Position numbers and translations under genes: made by a program. From assembly GCA_013166775.1 (NCBI GenBank), contig JABLTJ010000010.1, forward strand, positions 1 through 64,000: DNA of 64,000 bases, written 5' to 3'. Origin of the DNA: Promethearchaeati archaeon. GTDB taxonomy: Archaea; Asgardarchaeota; Heimdallarchaeia; Heimdallarchaeales; Heimdallarchaeaceae. Below, piece after piece: positions 25,022 through 33,496 of the stretch (positions within the stretch are counted from its first letter, which is position 1; each line of letters begins with the position of its first letter). Below the pieces are notes generated by a model. It had not been told where the DNA came from. It saw only the letters and a list, made by a program, of their open reading frames with translations, and searched no databases.

Positions 25022-25783
25022 CTATTTTGGTTTCTTCTGTTTAGGTTTCTTTTGTTCTGGTACTTTGTATCTCAAAGGTGTCTTCTGCTTTGGAATCTTT
25101 TGTAGAGGTTGTTTTTGTGCTGGGATTTTGGTTTTCTTAATCTCTTCTATTTCTCTGGTTACTGGTGTTTCCTTTTTCTTTTTCTCCTTTCTTTCTTCTT
25201 TCGGAGCTGGTCGCGATTCTTTACTTTTAAAATCAGAGAATTTTTCACTATCATTGATTGGAGGTGACCCCTCTTCTTTCTCCCTCTTTTCTTCTCTTGG
25301 AACTGATTTTGATTCTTTACCTTTAAAATCAGAGAATTTTTCGCTATCGTTTATTGGAGGTGGTGTTTCCTCTTTCACCTTCTTCTTAGGTGGTTCTTTG
25401 TCTGGAATATATTTAATGGGTTTTTTTTCTTTGAGTTTATCTTGCTTAGGAATTTTCGACTTGGGTATTTTTTGTTTTGGAATTCCTTTACTTCTACTCT
25501 TTGTTTGATTGAGCTTCTGTTGTGTAGGTTTTTTTTCAGTAATCTTGCTCTTGGGTATTCCTTTATTTCTTCTATCTGCATTCAAATCCTTAATTTCGGA
25601 CTTAGTGGGACTACTTATTTCTTTAGTTTGCTTCTGTTTTCTTGGTGGAACAATATATTCCTCTCTTATTTTGTGTTTAGGAGGAGTATCTTTAGGTATC
25701 TTTGTTTTTGGTATTTTTTCAGATGGGATTTTTTGTTTTGGTATTTTCGAGTTAACTCTTTTCTTCTCCTTTTTTCTTGCCAA
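25022..25783 (-). CDS. Disordered Lys/Pro-rich protein with KIP repeats
   Basis: A 253-residue protein made almost wholly of Lys, Pro, Glu, Ile and Ser, with no Cys. Motifs such as S-K-I-P-K-Q-K-I-P recur throughout, and a ~28-residue unit containing P-P-I-N-D-S-E-K-F-S-D-F-K appears twice (about residues 140-200). It should be unfolded and strongly basic at both ends with acidic patches between. It lies on the opposite strand inside the ubiquitin cluster, between the RING-H2 gene and the modifier gene. Possible roles are a modifier substrate, a scaffold or a nucleic-acid binder; none is shown. Confidence 0.65.
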   Translation of the reverse strand: MARKKEKKRVNSKIPKQKIPSEKIPKTKIPKDTPPKHKIREEYIVPPRKQKQTKEISSPTKSEIKDLNADRRNKGIPKSKITEKKPTQQKLNQTKSRSKGIPKQKIPKSKIPKQDKLKEKKPIKYIPDKEPPKKKVKEETPPPINDSEKFSDFKGKESKSVPREEKREKEEGSPPINDSEKFSDFKSKESRPAPKEERKEKKKKETPVTREIEEIKKTKIPAQKQPLQKIPKQKTPLRYKVPEQKKPKQKKPK

Positions 25784-26010
25784 TTGAAACCCACCTTTAA
25801 ATCAAATTTCTCTCTTAAATTAAGAACCTCTGTACTATTTATTTCTATGTTAATTATATTGTTTCTGGTAGTCCAATAAAAGGTTCTAACACTATAATAG
25901 TTTATTTAGAATCTTAAATAAGAAATATTTAAAATTTCGATACTAAAGATATTCTTAAAAGGTTATATTTGATAGTAAAACTTGATTTATAACATAAGAG
26001 GTTGGTATAA

Positions 26011-26367
26011 ATGAGCGAAGAATTTGAAGAATTATCCTTCGATGAAGAAGAGGAAGAAATTGAAGAAGTCGTTGAAGAAGAAATCGTATCAAAAACACCT
26101 TCAACTAAGACTCCAGCTGGAAAGAAAATAAGTGTTTATTTCCAAAGCACAATTGGACCAAGTCCAAAACAAGAAAAACTAGTAGTTGCAACTGATGCAC
26201 CTATTGATGATATAAAATACACTGTAAGTCAAATCTTTGGACTTCCACCTGAAGAATTTCATCTTTCTCATGCAGGAAGAACCTGTGATCCTGGCGATAC
26301 TTTTGAAGACTACGGTGTTGAAGACGGAGACACTGTATTACTAATACCCGTTTCTACAGCAGGATAA
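26011..26367 (+). CDS. Ubiquitin-like modifier with acidic N-terminal extension
   Basis: A 118-residue protein. Residues 1-27 are mostly Glu/Asp and 28-38 a short Thr/Lys linker. Residues ~39-115 form a beta-grasp domain with the ubiquitin order: I-S-V-Y-F first strand, a central helix D-D-I-K-Y-T-V-S-Q-I-F-G, then P-P-E-E-F-H-L-S-H-A-G-R, and D-G-D-T-V-L-L-I-P at the end. The last residues are S-T-A-G and the gene stops there. Thus the terminus is Ala-Gly, not Gly-Gly, and there is no tail to remove. It is the presumed substrate of the E1 at 26511. The ribosome site is AGAGGTTGG. Confidence 0.9.
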   Translation: MSEEFEELSFDEEEEEIEEVVEEEIVSKTPSTKTPAGKKISVYFQSTIGPSPKQEKLVVATDAPIDDIKYTVSQIFGLPPEEFHLSHAGRTCDPGDTFEDYGVEDGDTVLLIPVSTAG

Positions 26368-26389
26368 ATTTGTTTAATATTTTTTAGAG

Positions 26390-26420
26390 AGAGAATCAAG
26401 GTTCTCTTATCTTTTTCTTT
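26390..26420 (+). terminator. Candidate terminator after the modifier gene
   Basis: An AGAGAA...TTCTCT hairpin (arms 26390-26395 and 26402-26407, six-base loop) is followed by a T-rich run (ATCTTTTTCTTTA). It lies between the modifier stop and the E1 gene. It could make the modifier transcript more abundant than the E1 transcript. Archaeal termination depends mainly on T-runs, so the hairpin itself may not matter. Confidence 0.45.
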
Positions 26421-26510
26421 ATTTTCTATTCATCTTTTCTTTCACTGCCTAAAGGAAATAAAATAAAAAAGTTGAAATATAAGAATCAATGATTTTGAGT
26501 ATATACTATA

Positions 26511-27788
26511 ATGAGTGTAATCACAATGAATCAAGACACTAGAAAATCAAATAATTCAAACTTCTTCAGTGAAGCTCTTAGTTCAGTAGAAAGAGTAAGA
26601 TTTGATAGACAACTAAGACTTCCAGGTTGGAATCAGAAAGCTCTGAAAGATTCTACTGTTCTCATAGTAGGTGTAGGAGGATTGGGAACAGAAGTAGCAA
26701 AGAATCTAGCAATGGCAGGAGTAGGTGTTCTACATCTAATAGATTTAGACATCATTGAACATTCTAATCTTAATAGACAAATTTTATTTTATGATGCTGA
26801 GGAAGGAGAACCCAAATCAAAAGTTGCTGCTCGAACACTAAGAAAAATAAATCCTCATAGTAGGTATATTTGGCATTACTCAAATCTTGAAGATGTTGAT
26901 CCAGAGATATATGCGACAGCTGATTTATACATAGCTGGTCTAGATTCTGTAACAGCAAGGAATGAGCTAATACGTAGGGCTGTTCATTTTAAGAAACCAA
27001 TGATTGACGGAGGAACAGCAACATACTATGGGCATGTCTATACATATCTACCAGACGAAAATTCTTGTCTGCAATGTGATCCTCAAAGAGAAAGAGAGCG
27101 AGAAACTCTTGCAGCTTGTACTCTCGTAGGTGTTCCTAGAAAGAGATCTCACTGTTTGCTGAAGGGACAACTATTTTTTGAATCAAAGCATAATAGACCA
27201 CCAGATACAACTGTGGTAGATGAAGTGAAAATAGCTTTAGATTATGCTAATGATTTGGTAAAAGAACATTTTCCTGACTCAGGTTTATTCACTTTGGATG
27301 AGGCTGTAAAAATGATTGATCAACATGATCCAACGGTAATTTCAATTAATGCAGTAATAGCTTCAATCCAAACTCAAGAATCATTAAAACTATTACATCA
27401 TATTAAAGGAATTAAACTGGGGACAGTAAATCCAGAATATCTGATATACAATGGATTAGTAGGGAAGTTCTTCTATATAGAAAAACCACCCAACAAGGAA
27501 TGCCATCTATGTGGTTCAAATGCACCAATAATTGAAACTATTGAATTGCCTGATACATCTACACTAGACATGATACTGCCAATTATCAAGAACAGAGGAT
27601 ACACCTTTGATCCTGAGCTACTACCTAATTTCTGGCTAATGGATTTGAAAGAAATGAAAGAAGCGCAAAAAGGTTTTACTTTGAAAGAACAAAAAATAAG
27701 AAACTACGAAACAGTTTATGTGACCGGTCTCTCAAAAGATAACGAAGAAATTGATGTTTATTTACGGATTTTATTAAAGAGCAGATAG
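26511..27788 (+). CDS. E1-like modifier-activating enzyme
   Basis: A 425-residue E1. The adenylation domain has G-V-G-G-L-G (54-59), a ribose-binding Asp in L-I-D-L-D, and S-N-L-N-R-Q (85-90). A structural zinc site uses Cys186/Cys189 and Cys331/Cys334. The catalytic Cys is most likely Cys203 in A-A-C-T-L-V-G-V-P-R, which matches the P-x-C-T...P-R arrangement of eukaryotic Uba3-type E1. The last ~80 residues look like a ubiquitin-fold E2-docking domain, absent from MoeB/ThiF. This single chain should therefore do activation, thioester formation and E2 transfer. ATG at 26526 is an alternative start. Confidence 0.93.
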   Translation: MSVITMNQDTRKSNNSNFFSEALSSVERVRFDRQLRLPGWNQKALKDSTVLIVGVGGLGTEVAKNLAMAGVGVLHLIDLDIIEHSNLNRQILFYDAEEGEPKSKVAARTLRKINPHSRYIWHYSNLEDVDPEIYATADLYIAGLDSVTARNELIRRAVHFKKPMIDGGTATYYGHVYTYLPDENSCLQCDPQRERERETLAACTLVGVPRKRSHCLLKGQLFFESKHNRPPDTTVVDEVKIALDYANDLVKEHFPDSGLFTLDEAVKMIDQHDPTVISINAVIASIQTQESLKLLHHIKGIKLGTVNPEYLIYNGLVGKFFYIEKPPNKECHLCGSNAPIIETIELPDTSTLDMILPIIKNRGYTFDPELLPNFWLMDLKEMKEAQKGFTLKEQKIRNYETVYVTGLSKDNEEIDVYLRILLKSR

Positions 27789-27869
27789 CAACTCATCTTT
27801 TCTTAGTTGTTGAGAAGACCTTCTCATAAAAAGAGAAAGATTAATAAATGCTTCTTTCTACCCCTAAAT

Positions 27870-28715
27870 GTGCAAATAAAAAAACTTAGCAACTATAATC
27901 CTGATAAAGAAGTTGAAATAAATGTTAAGGATATGGTTGCATGGAATTTTATTAGAGTTGACAGATTTCTACAATATCTTAGGGACAACAGAAGGGAAAT
28001 ACTAGAAATTTTCATCACCAATCTAGAACAAAAGTACACTTCAGTAACTAGAACGAAATACAAACTATCAGATATAGATATTTTCACTGAAACTTTCGAG
28101 AAACTCCAAATAGTAAAGAACCATCCTAATCTTCTAGATTCAATCATTAATCTCGTTCTTTCAGCTCTAGAAATCACTTCTGATTTTAAATGGGAATCAT
28201 CTGTATTGAATGTCGCACAGATAACTACAAAGAGAGCTTGGTTAGATTCTCATATTTATTTCTCTGAGCTTCTTACAGAAATGCTAGATAGAGAAGAAGC
28301 GATAAATTTTCTTCGAAACTATTTTGTTTTTAATGTGAATGAATATGGAAACATAAAACAACATGAATCCTTACAATCTGGTTTTAAGTCAGATTATGAG
28401 AGTGGTAAAAGAGATGAGAACACAAAACTTGTTTCGATTTTACTAAATGAAGGTCTATATGCTACAAGAGTTGATATATGTATGTTATCTGAAGCATTGA
28501 AAGAATATCCTGATTCTGAAATCAAACATACAGTTTGTTGTTCTGCTGATCATGCTATAGTGAAAAAAGCAAATGAAAATTTTGTCTTGACAAGAACATC
28601 AACATTGATGAATGGTCCTTACTGTGATTTCTGCTGTCATGATACAAGAATCATGGAAAAGATTGAGCATCCTTCAAAGGAATTTTATGAAAAGCTTGGA
28701 GAAAGTGAAATTTAA
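27870..28715 (+). CDS. ATC-hydrolase-like protein, paralogue 1
   Basis: A 281-residue protein of the array that follows E1. The N-terminal two thirds are helical. The C-terminal part has D-I-C-M-L-S-E-A-L-K-E-Y-P-D-S-E-I, then a C-C pair, and L-T-R-T-S-T-L-M-N-G-P-Y-C-D-F. The R-T-x-T-L...G-x-Y-C-D-F block resembles the L-2-amino-thiazoline-4-carboxylic acid hydrolase family, which opens a thiazoline ring in cysteine synthesis. I use GTG 27870; a TTG at 27807 adds a very basic stretch without support. Its stop overlaps the next start by one base. Confidence 0.6.
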   Translation: MQIKKLSNYNPDKEVEINVKDMVAWNFIRVDRFLQYLRDNRREILEIFITNLEQKYTSVTRTKYKLSDIDIFTETFEKLQIVKNHPNLLDSIINLVLSALEITSDFKWESSVLNVAQITTKRAWLDSHIYFSELLTEMLDREEAINFLRNYFVFNVNEYGNIKQHESLQSGFKSDYESGKRDENTKLVSILLNEGLYATRVDICMLSEALKEYPDSEIKHTVCCSADHAIVKKANENFVLTRTSTLMNGPYCDFCCHDTRIMEKIEHPSKEFYEKLGESEI

Positions 28716-29050
28716 TGGCAAAAAAATACCCAGTAAAAATAACTATTGTAAGAAAATTCAGCTCAGAAGAAGTATTTGGGCATGAACACTACTATCCAGA
28801 TGGTAGAAAATCAACTCTATGTCCACATTTTGACGAAAATGAAGAAATAATCATCGATCATGCTTACATCGATTTACCATCTGATTGGCCTTGTTCATGG
28901 GCATGGATGGACTTATGGAAGGATTTATCAGTTTTATCCCTAGGAGGAGATTTTAGTCACACTGAACCTAGAATAACATATACAACCTGTAGGGATGGAA
29001 CCAAACCAGTTGTTTTCAAACTGGAAAGAATAGAAGAAGAGGAAGAATAA
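28715..29050 (+). CDS. TIGR04076-like small protein
   Basis: A 111-residue protein of the TIGR04076 type: P-V-K-I-T-I-V near the start, a central L-C-P-H-F and W-P-C-S-W-A-W-M-D region, and the terminal C-R-D-G-T-K-P-V-V-F-K-L. The corresponding family end is visible in the protein at 57637-57900. The Cys/His residues may bind a metal. It is the only non-ATC gene in the array, placed between paralogues 1 and 2 with 1-base overlap and 2-base gap, so it is surely cotranscribed and may be their partner. Confidence 0.7.
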   Translation: MAKKYPVKITIVRKFSSEEVFGHEHYYPDGRKSTLCPHFDENEEIIIDHAYIDLPSDWPCSWAWMDLWKDLSVLSLGGDFSHTEPRITYTTCRDGTKPVVFKLERIEEEEE

Positions 29051-29052
29051 TT

Positions 29053-29919
29053 ATGAAAATAGAGAATTATAAATGCTTTAGTTTGACAAAAAAAGAAAAA
29101 TTCACACCTGAAAATTTTATAAAAGTAAGACTTCAGAGAATTGATTTAGTTCTTAAAATCTTTAAATCAATCAAACCTGATGAATTGAACATTTATGTTT
29201 CAAATTTAAAAGATAAATTCAGCGAAATTGTTGTTGATTATAATTTTAATGTTGAAGCTTTTAATTGGGATTTCATAAGAGAAGAATTGACTATTTTACG
29301 AAATTTCCCTGATCTAGAAAGACTAATTTTTCTCTACGCTTGTATGACTGTAGATTTACCTGAAGATTATGTGAATGAACAGGGAGAAATAGAAGCTCCA
29401 TATTTTGACCTAAGAAAAACAGGAGAAAGAATCTCTTATTATATAGTAAGAACTTTGGTAGATACTTATGGAAAAGAAGAAGGTACTGAAATCTATAAAC
29501 AAATAGCTCCGGAAATTATCAGAGAGTATAGGGCTAAAGATCAACCAGAAGAACCCAAAGAGCCAAAAACTATTACAGTTGCAGAAAACAATAAGAAATA
29601 TGTAGAAGCATGGTGCAGAGTTGGTCTTGCAGATTTTACTTCTTGTTTAATTGATGATTATAAAGTAGTATATCGTTTTGACAGTTGCTTAACTCCAGAA
29701 GCTTTGAAAGACTTCAACGACCCAGATATTGCATACTTATGTTCATGTTACATAGCAGATATTCCAGAATTTAACGAGGGTAGAACAATTCATCTACGAA
29801 GAACTCAAACTTTACATCACGCTAAATTCTGTGATGAGTTCTATTGGAATAATTCAGTCTATCCTGATGCAGAACAACCATCTTTAGAGTTTACAGAAAA
29901 GATAGGAAAAGATTTGTGA
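29053..29919 (+). CDS. ATC-hydrolase-like protein, paralogue 2 (HHAKFCDEFYWNN subtype)
   Basis: A 288-residue protein. It starts with a Y-K-C-F-S-L-T-K-K segment shared by paralogues 2, 4 and 5. The helical middle is followed by F-D-S-C-L-T-P-E-A-L-K-D-F-N-D-P-D-I-A-Y-L and the array's second motif, R-R-T-Q-T-L-H-H-A-K-F-C-D-E. It ends Y-P-D-A-E-Q-P-S-L-E-F. Compared with the classical family block, G-x-Y-C-D is replaced by H-H-A-K-F-C-D, adding two His near the conserved Cys-Asp. The substrate is unknown. Confidence 0.65.
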   Translation: MKIENYKCFSLTKKEKFTPENFIKVRLQRIDLVLKIFKSIKPDELNIYVSNLKDKFSEIVVDYNFNVEAFNWDFIREELTILRNFPDLERLIFLYACMTVDLPEDYVNEQGEIEAPYFDLRKTGERISYYIVRTLVDTYGKEEGTEIYKQIAPEIIREYRAKDQPEEPKEPKTITVAENNKKYVEAWCRVGLADFTSCLIDDYKVVYRFDSCLTPEALKDFNDPDIAYLCSCYIADIPEFNEGRTIHLRRTQTLHHAKFCDEFYWNNSVYPDAEQPSLEFTEKIGKDL

Positions 29920-29939
29920 AAATAAAATCAGGTGCTAAG

Positions 29940-30806
29940 ATGAAAATTACAACCCATGATTTTTTCAACAAAGAATCTAAAAGTGATATCAAGCTTAATG
30001 AGTTTATTAAGAAATGCTTTGAGCAAACTGATTCAGTAATTAAATATTTCAAAGAATTTAGAGAAAATAAATTAGATGAATATGTGTTTGCATTGCAGAA
30101 TAGATTAAAGAGTGAATTAAAAGAATCTCAATATAAAATAGATATTTTTAAACTCGATGAAATAGAAAAGAATCTTTCTTTACTCCATAATTATCCTGAA
30201 ATGGAAGAAACAATCATAAATTTTATCTGGAAGATATTAGATATCCCAAAAGATTTTGATACTCTAAATGAAAAATTCAATCTCTTATATTTCAACATCA
30301 GGAAAGCTGAAAGGCATCTATCTTACTATAGAGTAAAAGCTATTGAGGATCTATTAGGAAAAGAGGAATGCATAAAAGTATACAAGAATATTGTTGAATA
30401 TCTAATCAAAGAAATGAAAGAACAAGAATCTAGAGAACAACCAGAAGATCCAATGAAGGTAACACGAATTGAATCAAGGAAGTTTGTGCTCGAAAACTAT
30501 AAGAAACTTGGAGTTGGGGATTTTACGCTCGGAATCTATGATGATTACAAGGAAATATACCGATTCGATAGATGTATTGTGCATGAAGTTCTAAAGGACT
30601 TTAATGATCCAGATATCGCTTATCTTAGCTCTTGCTATTTAAGAGATTCACCAAGTAACAATGAAGGCTATATTATTCACATGAGAAAAACACAAACCTT
30701 GCATCATAACAAATTCTGTGACGAGTTTTATTGGAATAATTCTGTCTATCCTGATGCAGAACAACCATCATTGGAGTTTACTGAAAATATGGGGAAAGAT
30801 AAGTGA
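29940..30806 (+). CDS. ATC-hydrolase-like protein, paralogue 3
   Basis: A 288-residue protein from ATG 29940, which has GGTG eight bases upstream; a GTG at 29916 overlapping the previous stop is less likely. It lacks the Y-K-C start of its neighbours and has a distinct N-terminus (T-T-H-D-F-F-N-K-E). The C-terminal motifs are kept: F-D-R-C-I-V-H-E-V-L-K-D-F-N-D-P-D and R-K-T-Q-T-L-H-H-N-K-F-C-D-E. It is the most diverged of the four HH-x-x-F-C-D members. Confidence 0.65.
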   Translation: MKITTHDFFNKESKSDIKLNEFIKKCFEQTDSVIKYFKEFRENKLDEYVFALQNRLKSELKESQYKIDIFKLDEIEKNLSLLHNYPEMEETIINFIWKILDIPKDFDTLNEKFNLLYFNIRKAERHLSYYRVKAIEDLLGKEECIKVYKNIVEYLIKEMKEQESREQPEDPMKVTRIESRKFVLENYKKLGVGDFTLGIYDDYKEIYRFDRCIVHEVLKDFNDPDIAYLSSCYLRDSPSNNEGYIIHMRKTQTLHHNKFCDEFYWNNSVYPDAEQPSLEFTENMGKDK

Positions 30807-30830
30807 AAAAAAAAGAAGGAGTAAGATAAA

Positions 30831-31694
30831 ATGAAGAGTGAAAGTTACAAATGTTATAGTTTAACAAAGAAGGGAAATATGAAACCAATTGGTTTAATTC
30901 ATGCTAGGATGGAGAGAACAGATTTTGTTTTGCAATCTCTTCACAAACTCAAACCAGAGGATATGAACAAATATGTCTCTCATTTAACAGATAAATTGAG
31001 TGAAATTGTTGGTGATTATACATTTGAGATGAATGTTTTTGACTGGAATTTTATAAGAAAGGATTTGGAAATTCTTCCAAATTTTCCCCAATTAGAAAAA
31101 GCAATTTTCTATTGGTCATGCAAAACGTTAAAATTACCTGACAACTATAAATCGGATCAAGGAGAAATAGAGTTAGTATTTTTTGATGAAATCAAATCGA
31201 ATGAGAGATTATCGTACCATAGAGTAAAAACCTTTGTTGAAATCTATGGTGAAGATTTGGGAACAGAACTTTACAAGCAGATTGTACCAGAAGTGGTTAA
31301 AGCTCTAAAATCGAAGTATTTAGGAGAAAAACCTGCTGATCCTAAGTCAGTAAATATTCTAGTTTCGAATAAAAGATCAATTGAATCTTGGTGCAAAACT
31401 GGTTTAGCAGATTTTAGTTTTCATATTTTTGATGATTATAAAATTGTATACCGTTTTGACAGTTGTTTAACTCCAGAAGCATTAAAAGACTTCAAAGACC
31501 CAGATATTGCATACCTAGCTTCTTGTTACATAGGTGATGTACCTGAATGGAATAAGGATAAAATTATCCATCTTCGAAGAACACAGACTCTTCATCATGC
31601 TGAATTCTGTGACGAAATGTATTGGAATAATTTAGTTCATCCAGATGCAGAACAGCCATCTTTAGAATTTACAGAAAATATGGGTAAAGAATAA
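30831..31694 (+). CDS. ATC-hydrolase-like protein, paralogue 4
   Basis: A 287-residue protein, close in sequence to paralogue 5 along its whole length (shared Y-K/H-K-C-Y-S-L-T-K-K-G-N start). It has F-D-S-C-L-T-P-E-A-L-K-D-F-K-D-P-D, then C-Y-I-G-D-V-P-E-W-N-K-D-K and R-R-T-Q-T-L-H-H-A-E-F-C-D-E. A conserved G-D-Y and F-D/W core lies near residue 60-70. Cotranscribed in the array with 24-29 base gaps. Confidence 0.65.
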   Translation: MKSESYKCYSLTKKGNMKPIGLIHARMERTDFVLQSLHKLKPEDMNKYVSHLTDKLSEIVGDYTFEMNVFDWNFIRKDLEILPNFPQLEKAIFYWSCKTLKLPDNYKSDQGEIELVFFDEIKSNERLSYHRVKTFVEIYGEDLGTELYKQIVPEVVKALKSKYLGEKPADPKSVNILVSNKRSIESWCKTGLADFSFHIFDDYKIVYRFDSCLTPEALKDFKDPDIAYLASCYIGDVPEWNKDKIIHLRRTQTLHHAEFCDEMYWNNLVHPDAEQPSLEFTENMGKE

Positions 31695-31723
31695 AATAAG
31701 TAGAAAAAAAGGAATGAATTAAA

Positions 31724-32587
31724 ATGAAAACAGAGAGTCATAAATGTTATAGTCTAACAAAGAAAGGAAATATTAATCCGAGTAATGTGATTAAAGAAAG
31801 GATGGAACGAACTGATTTAGTGATAAAGTTCTTCCACAAGTTAAAACCTGAGGATCTGAATCTATATATTAATACTCTAAAAGACAAATTAGATGAAATT
31901 GTGGGTGATTATGAATTCGATGAGAGTGCTTTCGACTGGGAGTTTTTAAGAGAAGGAAATGAAGTGCTTTCTGATTTTCCAGATTTTGAAAAAACAGTTT
32001 TTCTGTGGATCTGTAAAACACTTAAGATTCCTGATACCTATCATTCAGAAAAAGGAGCAATAGAACTAGTATATTTCGATGAAATCAAATCAAAAGCGAG
32101 GTTGCCATATTATAGAGTAAAAACTTTTGCTGAAATGTATGGTAAAGAGGAGGGAATAGAGATATACAAACAAGTTGTACAAGAAGTGATTAAAGCTCTA
32201 AAATCGAAGTATATGCCTCCAAAACCACCCAATCCAGAATCAATAACTATTCTAGCGTCTAATAAAGGTTCTATTGAATCTTGGCGTAGAATCGGTTTAG
32301 TGGATTTCACATACTGTATTTTCGATGATTTTAAGATAATTTACCGTTTTGATAATTGCTTAACTCCAGAAGCATTAAAAGATTTCAATGATCCTGATAT
32401 AGCCTATCTAGCTACCTGTTATATTGGTGATGCACCTGAATGGAATAAGGATAAAATCATTCATATGAGAAGAACACAAACTCTTCATCATGCTAAATTC
32501 TGTGATGAATTTTATTGGAACAACTATGTGCATCCAGATGCTGAACAACCATCATTAGAGTTTACAAGAAATATGGGGAAGGATTAG
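31724..32587 (+). CDS. ATC-hydrolase-like protein, paralogue 5
   Basis: A 287-residue protein and the nearest relative of paralogue 4. It shares C-Y-I-G-D-A-P-E-W-N-K-D-K-I-I-H and T-Q-T-L-H-H-A-K-F-C-D-E-F-Y-W. In the first Cys motif it has D-N-C instead of D-S-C. Sequence closeness to its left neighbour points to a late tandem duplication. Confidence 0.65.
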   Translation: MKTESHKCYSLTKKGNINPSNVIKERMERTDLVIKFFHKLKPEDLNLYINTLKDKLDEIVGDYEFDESAFDWEFLREGNEVLSDFPDFEKTVFLWICKTLKIPDTYHSEKGAIELVYFDEIKSKARLPYYRVKTFAEMYGKEEGIEIYKQVVQEVIKALKSKYMPPKPPNPESITILASNKGSIESWRRIGLVDFTYCIFDDFKIIYRFDNCLTPEALKDFNDPDIAYLATCYIGDAPEWNKDKIIHMRRTQTLHHAKFCDEFYWNNYVHPDAEQPSLEFTRNMGKD

Positions 32588-32599
32588 GAGGAATAAGAA

Positions 32600-33472
32600 A
32601 TGGAAGTTTTTAGAACAGGCAAATATCATATAAGTGATCTTGATAATCTTCAAGAACTACAACCTTTGGAATATGCAAATAGAACTGTCTTAAAGAGATT
32701 GAATTATCTAATTGGATTCATTAAGAAAGAGAAACCTGAAATATTACAAAATTTCGTTACTAAACTAAATCTTAAACTTGTCAAGCTTCTGAATAAACCC
32801 TATGTTAATGAAGGGGATGACGAAGAAAAAATTGTAAGCAAAGATTTTATTCATCTGAAAGTTTTTCCAGAACTTTTATACAATTGCTTGAATTATTATC
32901 TTCAATTACTTAATATCGATACTTCAATGAACTGGAGTGAAGACAAAATCAAAATCCCAAACAGGAACTATATTCAATCTTTTCTTTATCATAGATATTA
33001 CAATGCTTTGGTTTTAACAGAGATATTGGAGAGAAATCTAGCTGTTCAGATTTTCAAAGATTATATTGATTCTTATGTTAAATCACAATCAACAGATTGG
33101 AGAAAATACGAGAACTTAGAAGAATTTAGGGAAGCTAGAATACCTAAGAAAGATGATCCACCTAACATAGGCTGGATTATTGTACAAGGAATTATTGAAA
33201 ATGGTAAATACCCTCAGAAAAAAATAACATGTATGTGGGCTGATGCTATCACAGATTTACCTGACACTGAATTAAAATATCTTGCAGCATGTTATGGAGA
33301 TTTTCAAGGATATAATAATAATAATGAGAATTTTGTATTAACAATGAGTCATACAATTGTTGAAGGATATCCTTATTGCGATTGTATTGTACATGATATA
33401 AGAGTAAACAAAGATCTAACACATCCACCAAAGGAATTTTTTGATAACATATGGCAATTGAAAGAAGATTGA
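32600..33472 (+). CDS. ATC-hydrolase-like protein, paralogue 6 (YCDCIVHD subtype)
   Basis: A 290-residue protein with a strong ribosome site (AGGAGG at 32586-32591). It starts with L-D-N-L-Q-E-L-Q-P-L-E-Y-A-N-R-T and has the classical-looking block M-S-H-T-I-V-E-G-Y-P-Y-C-D-C-I-V-H-D. It ends T-H-P-P-K-E-F-F. It groups with paralogues 1 and 7, not with its left neighbours. The I-T-C-M-W-A-D-A segment holds the first conserved Cys. Confidence 0.65.
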   Translation: MEVFRTGKYHISDLDNLQELQPLEYANRTVLKRLNYLIGFIKKEKPEILQNFVTKLNLKLVKLLNKPYVNEGDDEEKIVSKDFIHLKVFPELLYNCLNYYLQLLNIDTSMNWSEDKIKIPNRNYIQSFLYHRYYNALVLTEILERNLAVQIFKDYIDSYVKSQSTDWRKYENLEEFREARIPKKDDPPNIGWIIVQGIIENGKYPQKKITCMWADAITDLPDTELKYLAACYGDFQGYNNNNENFVLTMSHTIVEGYPYCDCIVHDIRVNKDLTHPPKEFFDNIWQLKED

Positions 33473-33496
33473 AATTTGCAAAAAAGAGGTGAAAAA

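Noticed and set aside
25065..25879. Several long plus-strand ORFs opposite the Lys/Pro-rich gene, rich in Phe, Leu and Ser
   Set aside because: They are mirror images of the KIP-repeat coding sequence; their membrane-like composition comes from the complement of Lys and Glu codons.
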